From NCBI GenBank assembly GCA_039925145.1, contig JBDSZL010000013.1:1-31112 (forward strand): 31,112 nucleotides of DNA, read 5' to 3'. Shown piece after piece: positions 7,134 through 12,920 of this stretch. Position 1 is the stretch's first letter; every line of letters begins with the position of its first letter. This DNA comes from JBDSZL01 sp039925145 (lineage in GTDB: Bacteria; Acidobacteriota; Vicinamibacteria; Vicinamibacterales; SCN-69-37). Position numbers and translations under genes: made by a program. The notes under the pieces are model-generated. The model saw only the letters and a list, made by a program, of their open reading frames with translations, had not been told where the DNA came from and did not search any database.

Positions 7134-8177
7134 ATGCGATTCTACAACCGACAACACCAGTATTACTGCGGGATCGATCTGCACGTGAAGACCATGTACG
7201 TCTGCATCCTCGACGTGTCCGGCCAGGTGCTCGTGCACCGCAACGTGGCGTCGACACCGGCGGCCTTCCTGGAGACGGTCGCGCCGTACCGCACGGATCT
7301 CGTCGTGGCCGCGGAGTGCATGTTCACGTGGTATTGGCTCGCCGACCTCTGTGCGGCGGAAGGGATCACGTTCGTGCTCGGTCACGCGCTGGCCATGAAA
7401 GCCATTCACGGAGGCAAGGCGAAGAACGACAAGATCGACTCCCATAAGATCAGCGTCTTGTTGCGGGGCGGGATGCTGCCGCAGGCCTATGTCTATCCTG
7501 CGGCGATGCGGTCGACGCGCGACCTGCTGCGGCGGCGCCTGCATCTGGTCCGGAAGCGGGGCGAGCTGCTGTCCCACATCCAGAACACACAGGCGCAGTA
7601 CAACCTGCCGACGTTCAATCGCAAGCTCGCCTATGCCGGCAATCGCGAAGGCGTGGCCGATCATTTCCCGGATCCCCGCGTTCGCAAGAGTATCGAAGTC
7701 GACTTGGCGCTCATCGAGCTCTACGATGGCTTGATCACGGACTTGGAGCTCACCATCGTTCGCGAGGCCAAACAGCACGACGGCGACGCGTTCCAACGCC
7801 TGCGATCCGTGCCCGGCATCGGCAAAGTCCTCGGGCTGACGATTCTCTATGAGATTCACGATGTGGCCCGCTTCGATCGGGTCCAGGAGTTCGCCTCCTA
7901 CGCCCGCTTGATCAAGTGCCAGAAGGAATCGGCCGGCAAGAAGCTCGGCACGAGCGGCGCCAAGATGGGCAACGTGCATCTCAAGTGGGCGTTCTCCGAG
8001 GCGGCCGTGACGTTTCTCCGCCACAATCGCGAGGGCCAGCAGCTCCTCGCGCGGCTGCAACAGAAACACGGGAAAGGAAAGGGGCTCTCGATTCTCGCGC
8101 ACAAGATCGGGCGCGCCGTCTATTACATGCTGTCGCGAGGCACGGTCTTTTCGATGGAGAAGTTCCTCGCGGCGTAG
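7134..8177 (+). CDS. IS110/IS1111-family transposase (DEDD plus serine)
   Basis: 347 residues from ATG 7134, which has AGGAGGA five bases upstream; the frame is open further back but without such a signal. The RuvC-like N-terminal domain carries D15 (GIDLHVK), E61 (AAECMFTWYW), and D99 and D102 (KNDKIDSH), the DEDD set of IS110 enzymes. A helical coiled region follows at 120-215. Then come the helix-hairpin-helix-like VPGIGKVLG (227-235) and the Transposase_20 domain with LGTSGAKMGN (271-280), where S274 is the candidate catalytic serine. The gene is intact. The family works with an element-encoded bridge RNA/seekRNA to join IS circle and target. It is transcribed opposite to the cassette genes. 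Confidence 0.95.
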   Translation: MRFYNRQHQYYCGIDLHVKTMYVCILDVSGQVLVHRNVASTPAAFLETVAPYRTDLVVAAECMFTWYWLADLCAAEGITFVLGHALAMKAIHGGKAKNDKIDSHKISVLLRGGMLPQAYVYPAAMRSTRDLLRRRLHLVRKRGELLSHIQNTQAQYNLPTFNRKLAYAGNREGVADHFPDPRVRKSIEVDLALIELYDGLITDLELTIVREAKQHDGDAFQRLRSVPGIGKVLGLTILYEIHDVARFDRVQEFASYARLIKCQKESAGKKLGTSGAKMGNVHLKWAFSEAAVTFLRHNREGQQLLARLQQKHGKGKGLSILAHKIGRAVYYMLSRGTVFSMEKFLAA

Positions 8178-8515
8178 CGGGGAGAGGGTGGGATGAGCCA
8201 GACGCCTAACTCGAGCCGACGGGACCGAGTTCGCCAACGATTGCGCCCGACCGTACGTCAGAGCGTCACGCGTGATCAGGAACCTGTGGTCCGGCAGCGA
8301 GCCGCGATGATGGGACACCCACCCTCTCCTCGAGACGCCGAGTTCGCATTCCCGCTTGACGCGGCCCCTCCCCCGAGCCTGGAGACAACGGACGCGCTTC
8401 GGCGACGTCGCTTCTTTGAGGAGGCCGGTACGAGGGCACGACTGAGTTTCTAGGCCGCGAGCGCAGACGCGTTCGCACTCCGCCTCGGTGGAGCGAGAGC
8501 CTCAATAGGTGTTGG
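8178..8515 (+). ncRNA. predicted bridge RNA / seekRNA of the IS1111-group element
   Basis: It begins directly after the transposase stop. A 15-bp helix (8178-8192 with 8318-8332, one G-U pair; core GGAGAGGGTGGG / CCCACCCTCTCC) closes a 125-nt loop. The loop holds CGCCTAAC at 8203-8210, identical to the cassette strand of the target's right half, and CGCGATG at 8303-8309, complementary to that strand's other half (target 7042-7048). A second stem (TTGAGG 8416-8421 with CCTCAA 8500-8505) encloses a 6-bp hairpin at 8478-8493. Next to it are TGAGGA (like the complement of the left IS end) and ATAGGTG at 8505-8511 (identical to the right IS end, 8662-8668). The limits are inferred, and the 3' end may be elsewhere up to 8667. 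Confidence 0.55.
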
Positions 8516-8649
8516 GTGCCGCGTCATTGACGAGGCGCCAGATCTGGAAACGAAGATCGCGGAGAAGGGGAAGACGCGGCCGACGATCGAACTCACCGGA
8601 GGCGCTTCGCGCGTGCACCACCGGACGGAGAAGATCTGCGTACTTGACG

Positions 8650-8661
8650 GGGGGAGGGCTG
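8650..8661 (+). repeat. right subterminal inverted repeat of the IS1111-group element
   Basis: GGGGGAGGGCTG, ending seven bases inside the right end of the element; exact complement of the left repeat at 7058-7069. Confidence 0.85.
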
Positions 8662-8668
8662 ATAGGTG

Positions 8669-8674
8669 TTAGGC
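8669..8674 (-). other. attC recombination site 9, right R-box remainder
   Basis: TTAGGC directly follows the TG of the IS right end and restores GTTAGGC (8668-8674). It lies 26 bases from the stop of the membrane-protein cassette gene. Confidence 0.8.
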
Positions 8675-8699
8675 GGCTGGTTGGTCAGCAGGCCGCAGC

Positions 8700-9476
8700 C
8701 TACTCCCTGGGTCCTGCGTACCGGGCAACCACACCACCCCAGACCATGGGATCGGGTGGCGGGTGGGCCATGCTGTTCACCGGTCGATCGCCGCTGATGG
8801 TCAGGGTCCGCCCTTTCCACGAAAGATGCAGCAATGGCTCGTCATTGAAGTACAGAACTGACGCCGTCGTCCACCACAACAGCCGTCGTCTGACCACGAC
8901 CTGTCGGTGGGTACTGCTCATCGCACCGCAGTCGATTTCGACGACGCTTGCGACATACCGGCCATTCGGCGAGAGAGCGTTGTCGAACGTGCGGGTCCCA
9001 CAACCCATCCGCAGCGTCAGACCGAGCGCCGATGGAAGGTTGACCATCGCCAGGGCGGCGACGCCGAGACAGGAGATCAATGTTCCGCTCAGGACCAGGC
9101 TGCGGGTGACCTTCGAAGTGAGAAGCGAGGCTCTGCGCGCCCACACGCGCCATGTCGCCCAGGCCGCGAGGCCGACAGCGAGGAGTGCCAATTGAGATGC
9201 GCAGCTCCAGATGACAACGAGGAAGTCGATGGCGAACCACTGACCCGGCGCAACCGCAGCCTCGCCGCCATGTGCGACGCGCTCATAGATCCAGGGGTAG
9301 ATGAGAAACTCAGCGCTGACAACCGCCGCTAGAACGGCGACCGCAATCCAAGCACCAGCGGCGAAGCGAATCGGATTGGTCCCAAGCCACCACGTCACCC
9401 AGCGTCGATCTCCCTGCATACTCCGCAACCGAGTCACGAATGTCGCCAGATCGAGCCTGAACGTCCGGTGCGTCAT
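8700..9476 (-). CDS. membrane protein of unknown function (cassette gene)
   Basis: 258 residues from ATG 9476; the frame opens at a TTG at 9545, but that leaves no room for a ribosome site after attC 10. Three hydrophobic segments lie at about residues 35-58 (FAAGAWIAVAVLAAVVSAEFLIY), 80-105 (FLVVIWSCASQLALLAVGLAAWATW) and 122-146 (LVLSGTLISCLGVAALAMVNL). A C-terminal domain of about 100 residues (LSPNGRYVASVVEIDCGAMSSTHRQVVVRRR, VLYFNDEPLLHLSWKGRTLTISGD) resembles small exported DUF5412-type domains, with a conserved DCGA turn. The function is unknown. The cassette's attC is the one split by the IS. Confidence 0.72.
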   Translation of the reverse strand: MTHRTFRLDLATFVTRLRSMQGDRRWVTWWLGTNPIRFAAGAWIAVAVLAAVVSAEFLIYPWIYERVAHGGEAAVAPGQWFAIDFLVVIWSCASQLALLAVGLAAWATWRVWARRASLLTSKVTRSLVLSGTLISCLGVAALAMVNLPSALGLTLRMGCGTRTFDNALSPNGRYVASVVEIDCGAMSSTHRQVVVRRRLLWWTTASVLYFNDEPLLHLSWKGRTLTISGDRPVNSMAHPPPDPMVWGGVVARYAGPRE

Positions 9477-9551
9477 CAGAAGCACGCTATGAGATCCTCG
9501 AAAGAGGGTTGTTCCTGCCGAGTGTCCGTTCCAGTTATTACGCAATTGGCC

Positions 9552-9638
9552 GCCTAACGTCAGCGTTTCAGCCGCGGTGGCAGCCTTCGCTTCTTGGTCG
9601 ACCGGCTCGGCGCCGTCGGCTGCAAACGCGTGTTAGCC
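9552..9638 (-). other. attC recombination site 10
   Basis: GCCTAAC at 9552-9558 and GTTAGCC at 9632-9638. GCGTTTCAGCCGCGG pairs with CGTCGGCTGCAAACGC, with the extra base in the right half. It closely resembles attC 3, the site of the paralogous TA cassette. The toxin stop at 9560 lies inside it. Confidence 0.9.
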
Positions 9639-9898
9639 GGTTGTCGGCCGAGCAGACGATCGTACTCGGCGTGGGTGCCAATCCAGAACCAAGCCCGATT
9701 CTCGCCATCTTCGACAGCGAGCGCGCGATGGTGCAGGCCGACTCGTGCCGACCACACCCTGCCAATCTTCTTGAAGTGGAGCGATGGGTGACTCGGGTCG
9801 GCCTTCAGCCGCGCGTAACAACGATCCGCCAGGGTGCGAACGTCTTTGGGCAGGCTGTTGTAGCGCCCCCAGAACTTGGGCGTCGCCCGATGATTCAC
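9560..9898 (-). CDS. RelE/ParE-superfamily toxin, cassette TA pair 2
   Basis: 112 residues, homologous along its length to the toxin at 2860-3192. Shared blocks are LADRxxAxLKADPxHxSLHFKxIG, SARVGLxxRALA and WFWIGTHAEYDRLL. The four-base overlap with the antitoxin and the read-through into attC are also shared. The tail NTRLQPTAPSRSTKKRRLPPRLKR is attC-encoded. The tail differs between the two toxins in the variable centre of attC but keeps RLQPTA, which is encoded by the conserved attC arm. As a RelE/ParE-type toxin it would inhibit translation or DNA gyrase when freed from its antitoxin; which of the two cannot be told. Confidence 0.85.
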   Translation of the reverse strand: MNHRATPKFWGRYNSLPKDVRTLADRCYARLKADPSHPSLHFKKIGRVWSARVGLHHRALAVEDGENRAWFWIGTHAEYDRLLGRQPANTRLQPTAPSRSTKKRRLPPRLKR

Positions 9899-10095
9899 AA
9901 TGCCGTCGTCCGCCCAGCCTTGAGATCACGCAGGGCTTCGTCGGCCAGCTTGTCGAGCCGACCGGCGGCGACATCCCGCTCCAGTTGCTCGTCCCACGCC
10001 GCCGCGTCGTACTCGGCGAACCATTTTCTGAACCGGGCCAGTTCTCGCTTCGGAAGCCGCCGCACGGCGCCCGAAATCTCTGCCACTGTGGTCAT
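9895..10095 (-). CDS. antitoxin of cassette TA pair 2
   Basis: 66 residues starting MTTVAEISGAVRRLPKREL. I placed the start at ATG 10095 because it matches the antitoxin of pair 1 residue for residue; the frame is open to 10179, but that extension has no counterpart in pair 1. The core FRKWFAEYDAAAWDEQLERDVAAGRLDKLA is nearly identical to pair 1, while the last 15 residues (DEALRDLKAGRTTAL) differ more. Upstream, 10096-10156 is similar to the pair 1 promoter region. The attC expected at about 10155 is degenerate (GGCCGAC in place of GGCTAAC), so this cassette's right boundary has decayed. Confidence 0.85.
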   Translation of the reverse strand: MTTVAEISGAVRRLPKRELARFRKWFAEYDAAAWDEQLERDVAAGRLDKLADEALRDLKAGRTTAL

Positions 10096-10182
10096 AGGAA
10101 AGAGCCTACCTCCGCCCTTGTTCGGGCCGCAACCGAGTGTGTACAAGATTCGCCGGCCGACGCCCGCCACCAACTGCAACCG

Positions 10183-10362
10183 TCAGCGAGGTCCGATTTG
10201 CCCGCTGATGGCGCGTCGCCAGGCCGTCTTTAATGGTGCCATGACCCGGCGCCACTGGGACGCTGTGACCGCACCGCTCACGTCGAGGAAGGTGAACGTC
10301 GCCACCCATTCAGAGTTCACAGCTTCGTCGCCGCGTTGTTTGTCGGGCACGTTGGTCTTCAT
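10183..10362 (-). CDS. small hypothetical protein, 59 aa (cassette gene)
   Basis: An ORF of 59 codons from ATG 10362 to TGA at 10183, with an AGAAAGG Shine-Dalgarno nine bases upstream. It lies 40 bases from attC 11, the normal place for a cassette gene. The peptide begins MKTNVPDKQRGDEAVNSEW, has a central hydrophobic stretch (VATFTFLDVSGAV) and ends with a basic amphipathic part (WRRVMAPLKTAWRRAISGQIGPR). I recognise no family. It has lost its own attC, or shares the degenerate one near 10155-10180. The Shine-Dalgarno and position argue for a real gene, but its size keeps confidence moderate. Confidence 0.5.
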   Translation of the reverse strand: MKTNVPDKQRGDEAVNSEWVATFTFLDVSGAVTASQWRRVMAPLKTAWRRAISGQIGPR

Positions 10363-10401
10363 CGACTACCTTTCTCTGAACGTGGAATCTCAGATTGATC
10401 C

Positions 10402-10473
10402 GGCTAACGTGCAGCTTCAGCCGCGGCGGCTCGGCATCTCACGGCCGCCGTCGGCTGCAAGCTGAGGTTAGAC
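10402..10473 (-). other. attC recombination site 11
   Basis: GGCTAAC at 10402-10408 and GTTAGAC at 10467-10473. CAGCTTCAGCCGCGGCGG pairs with CCGCCGTCGGCTGCAAGCTG. Orientation is minus. The TAA of the upstream cassette gene (10468-10470) is inside the right R box. Confidence 0.9.
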
Positions 10474-11241
10474 GGGCTCATGGTATGGCACAACGCGTTC
10501 CCGTTGCCGCGTCGATTCGAACGCGCTCTTGTAGTTGAAGATGAGGTGCTGCCGCGACGTGCTCAATTGTTCTCTCGCCAGTTGAGTCATTATCTCTTCA
10601 CGCATCGCCGCAGGAACACTCGTGGCACTGAGCACGGCACCTGCGGTGGCAACCAGATCTTCCAGGGAGACCGAATCCCGAAACGCCTCGAAGCCGTCTT
10701 CGCGCCCCACGATACCTGCGCTGCGCGCGCGACCCGCGAGACCCGAATAGTGGATGATCCGGGTGAAGGGCCTCGGGAAACCTTGTCGCGACAAATACCC
10801 TGCAACGACGTTGCCCACGGCGACGATGTCTGCGCCCGGGGTGGCAACGAGGTCAATTTCTTCTTTCAGTAGGGGGTACCAGCGGTCATATCGTTGGACC
10901 CTGGCACGGCCCGCACGCTCGACGAGCATGGCCCCCTTAGACAGATCCGTGATGTGGTATCGCTCCGCAGGCCCACACAGATAGCGCCGAATGCAGAAGT
11001 GAAGAATGGCGGTGTCGATCGAAGAGAGGAAGTTCCTGAATCCCGCATCGACTTTCGAACGTGCCTGGTCCGCCGAACGAGCCCACCGGCCCAAGGACGG
11101 CTCCATGCAGATGAGTAACCAGTGGACCGGGCCTTCCGGTTCAGGATTCGGGAGAAAGACGTCGCCATCGGCCTCCGCGAGCGCCTGCATTCGTTGTTCA
11201 AGCTCCCGGTACCTGGCACGGAAGGCTCCGTCGATCCGCAT
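10468..11241 (-). CDS. hypothetical protein, possibly uracil-DNA-glycosylase-like (first cassette)
   Basis: 257 residues from ATG 11241, which lies 12 bases from the GTTAGAC core at 11253; an ATG at 11283 would start inside the site. A strand-loop HWLLICMEPSLGRWAR (about 39-54) is followed by FLSSIDTAILHFCIRRYLCG and YHITDLSKGAMLVERAGR (about 92-109). Then come VATPGADIVAVGNVVAGYL and FTRIIHYSGLAGRAR. The order of a PS loop, a TDL/KG strand, an AVGN strand and a final HYS resembles the motif order of the uracil-DNA-glycosylase fold (GxxPxx ... HPS). That is pattern-level inference only, and the catalytic Asp/Asn are not certain. The last residues before TAA run into attC 11. As the cassette nearest the integrase relic it should be the latest acquired. 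Confidence 0.6.
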   Translation of the reverse strand: MRIDGAFRARYRELEQRMQALAEADGDVFLPNPEPEGPVHWLLICMEPSLGRWARSADQARSKVDAGFRNFLSSIDTAILHFCIRRYLCGPAERYHITDLSKGAMLVERAGRARVQRYDRWYPLLKEEIDLVATPGADIVAVGNVVAGYLSRQGFPRPFTRIIHYSGLAGRARSAGIVGREDGFEAFRDSVSLEDLVATAGAVLSATSVPAAMREEIMTQLAREQLSTSRQHLIFNYKSAFESTRQRERVVPYHEPV

Positions 11242-11252
11242 GATTCTGATCC

Positions 11253-11457
11253 GTCTAACGTACATTGGACCTGCAGCGCCCATCCCCCGCCGCTGCCCGA
11301 TCTGTCAGCCTAATTCCGCCGTCGCAAAACTCGGCGTTGGCCCACAACCATCGGAAGGCCCGGATGGTAGCACGACGAAACGCCCGCCGGCTTGGGCCAC
11401 CATAGGCTGCGAACCGGTCAGGCTAAGAGCGTTCAATGGCCCGTCAGCCTAATTCCA
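11253..11457 (-). other. candidate attI region
   Basis: On the minus strand this DNA joins the integrase relic's 3' end to the first cassette. It ends in ACGTTAGAC (core GTTAGAC, 11253-11259) without a paired left half, as expected for the simple core of attI. A 14-base direct repeat GTCAGCCTAATTCC occurs at 11304-11317 and 11443-11456, with a related GTCAGGCTAAGAGC at 11417-11430. Such repeats recall the accessory integrase-binding repeats of attI. No ORF occupies the stretch. The assignment is by position and core sequence. Confidence 0.5.
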
Positions 11458-11479
11458 GCCCACGGTCAGAGGCACTCAG

Positions 11480-12030
11480 CTACAGCTGATCCGCAGGACT
11501 TCTCACACCGAGCGCACCGCGCTGCAGGACATGCGTGTAGATCATCGTCGTGCTCACGTCCGCATGGCCGAGTAGCTCCTGCACCGTGCGGATGTCGTAG
11601 CCGTCTTCGAGGAGGTGGGTCGCAAACGAGTGCCGGAACGTGTGGCAACTGGCTCGCTTTGACAGGCCTGCCGCGCGGACGGCGCGCGCGACCTCCCGCT
11701 GAATGGCGGTCTCGTGCAGGCGGTATCGCGTCGGCTGGCCCCACCGCGGATCACGACAGATCCGCCCGGCAGGAAAGACAAACTGCCAGGCTCAGCTCGT
11801 CCCCGCGTTCGGATATTTGCGCGCCAGCCCCCTGGAAGCGCGACACCTCCCACGCCCGCCGCCAGGTCGCGCGCGTGCAGGCGCCGGACCTCCTCGAGGT
11901 GCAGGTCCAACCGCTCGCGCACCATCCTCGGAAGTGGCACCGGCCGATCCTTGTCGCCCTTGCCACGGCACACCATGATCTGCTGGCGCTCGAGATCGAT
12001 GTCCTTCACCCGCAGCTCAAGACACTCGTT
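11480..12030 (-). pseudogene. intI: integron integrase (IntI), degraded C-terminal part
   Basis: Spliced by eye across frames, the minus strand encodes ECLELRVKDIDLERQQIM, GKGDKDRPVPLP, the IntI-specific insertion (LHARDLAAGVGGVALPG, then LARKYPNAGTS*AWQFVFPAGR), then SCHTFRHSFATHLLEDGYD, RTVQELLGHADVSTTMIYTHVLQRG and SPADQL with TAG at 11480. The extra IntI helix region separates it from XerC/D. HxxR, GH and the tyrosine of MIYTHV are intact. There is a one-base frameshift in a C run at 11828-11832 and a TGA at 11792-11794 where family members have Trp. The N-terminal half, including the box I arginine, is missing and replaced by propeller sequence from about 12030. It cannot make active integrase. 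Confidence 0.9.
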
Positions 12031-12267
12031 GACGTCACCGTCCTCGTCGCCGAGGTAGACCTTGTCGCCGATCAAAATCGGCGAGCTTCAGATCGCGGCA
12101 AACGTATCGTGCGTCCAGTAGGGCTGCCCCGTCCTCTGATCGAGGCAGTGAAGAAACCCGCTGAAGTCCGCGACGTAAATCAGACCATCCGCAATGGCTG
12201 GTCGCGCCGCAATCTTGTGACGCAACAACTCCGTCTCGTAAATCCGATCACGCGTCTGCGTGTGCCA
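12031..12267 (-). pseudogene. PQQ-type beta-propeller protein fragment fused to the intI relic
   Basis: The minus strand reads WHTQTRDRIYETELLRHK, IAARPAIADGLIYVADFSG, FLHCLDQRTGQPYWTHDTFAAI, then TGA (12088-12090), then SSPILIGDKVYLGDEDGDV, after which it continues in frame into the integrase sequence. GLIYVADFSGFLHCLDQRTG and ILIGDKVYLGDEDGDV are typical blades of the pyrroloquinoline-quinone-like (BamB-type) outer-membrane propeller repeat. The TGA stands where such blades usually have Trp (AAIW-SP). Only about 79 codons remain; the flanks to 12480 show no continuation. It has no relation to integrons and must come from a rearrangement. Confidence 0.75.
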
Positions 12268-12480
12268 TGAGACGGGACGAACAGGTCCAGTGGCGAACCT
12301 CTGAGGAGGGGCTCGATCACTTCATCAGAGTGTTCGTGGGCACTGGGTACTGTGGAGATTTCTCCTGCACAGGTCAGTTGCTTGTCACCAGTCCGCTCGT
12401 GGGGAGCGTTTCGTATCTGGTCGCCGTTCGCGGGCGTGCCCCGCACGTCTGAGTGAGGCATCTGAAACATCGGCGTGCTC

Positions 12481-12873
12481 TCAGTCCTCGAGTGTCTCCG
12501 AGAGGCTCACGAATGCCCAGCCCACGAACCAGATTGTCGCTGGCATCCATACGAGAGCTGCTTTCGCCGCATTCAGCCGGCTTGCCATGAACCAACCCGT
12601 GAGGCTCGCCGCTGCCGCCACTGGCGCAAAGAGGGCAACGTTGCCGGCCAAGCCGAGCACAAGTGCTACTGCCAATCCAGTGACCGTTGACACCGTCGCG
12701 GCACCGAGGTGGAGCCAGAACGCCGCGGAGCAGATGTCCGATAGTCTCGGCGCGTTCCGGCTGTCCGCGTGCCGCAGGGGTGAATCTGCCCTCTTCGTGA
12801 AGTCGTAGCCGCAATCACAGCCCCGCGCCATATCTGCACTGAGCAGACCACAGTGCGGACACGACTGACTCAT
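12481..12873 (-). CDS. zinc-ribbon membrane protein of unknown function
   Basis: 130 residues from ATG 12873, with an AAGGG-type Shine-Dalgarno. It opens with a rubredoxin-like zinc ribbon (MSQSCPHCGLLSADMARGCDCGYDF: CPHC and CDCG). Three or four hydrophobic segments follow, at about residues 47-70 (SAAFWLHLGAATVSTVTGLAVALVLGL), 74-95 (VALFAPVAAAASLTGWFMASRL) and 105-125 (LVWMPATIWFVGWAFVSL). Ribbon plus membrane-segment proteins of this build are common and uncharacterised. A half attC lies 20 bases upstream, so it may be an old cassette gene stranded on the far side of the integrase relic. No attC is visible at its 3' end. Confidence 0.7.
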   Translation of the reverse strand: MSQSCPHCGLLSADMARGCDCGYDFTKRADSPLRHADSRNAPRLSDICSAAFWLHLGAATVSTVTGLAVALVLGLAGNVALFAPVAAAASLTGWFMASRLNAAKAALVWMPATIWFVGWAFVSLSETLED

Positions 12874-12892
12874 GAGGTCACCCTTCTGGCTA

Positions 12893-12920
12893 GGCTAACG
12901 CCCGCGTTCAGCCGCGGGCT
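12893..12920 (-). other. half attC site beyond the integrase relic
   Basis: GGCTAAC at 12893-12899 followed by GCGTTCAGCCGCGGGC, the same left arm as the array's attC sites, with no matching GTTRRRY right half before lepB. It is probably the truncated outer end of the array. Confidence 0.6.

Larger units (their letters stand above)
7049..8668 (+). mobile_element. IS110-family, IS1111-group insertion in an attC R box
   Basis: A 1.62-kb element between GATG and TTAGGC of attC 9. Subterminal inverted repeats CAGCCCTCCCCC at 7058-7069 and GGGGGAGGGCTG at 8650-8661 match over 12 bp. Subterminal repeats and a 3' rather than 5' noncoding region mark the IS1111 group, whose IS1111-attC members are known to target integron attC sites. 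There is no target duplication; both junctions carry TG (GATG then ATCC on the left, GGTG then TTAG on the right), consistent with exchange at a 2-bp TG core. It contains one transposase gene and 490 bases of 3' noncoding DNA. Confidence 0.85.

Noticed and set aside
7053..8318. A 421-codon open frame antisense to the IS transposase
   Set aside because: It mirrors the transposase codons in high-GC DNA; no recognisable domain, and the plus-strand gene has a clear Shine-Dalgarno and catalytic motifs.
8193..8453. An 86-codon plus-strand ORF after the transposase
   Set aside because: It covers the predicted structured RNA, has no Shine-Dalgarno or domain, and its residue make-up looks like translated noncoding GC-rich DNA.
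11480..12075. Calling the tyrosine recombinase an XerC/XerD or phage integrase
   Set aside because: The LPGxLARKYPNAG...AWQFVFP insertion and the adjoining attC array are specific to integron integrases.
11792..12090. Reading TGA as tryptophan to rescue the integrase and propeller frames
   Set aside because: Intact genes in the window end at TGA, and the integrase also has a frameshift and lacks its N-terminal half, so decay is the simpler explanation.
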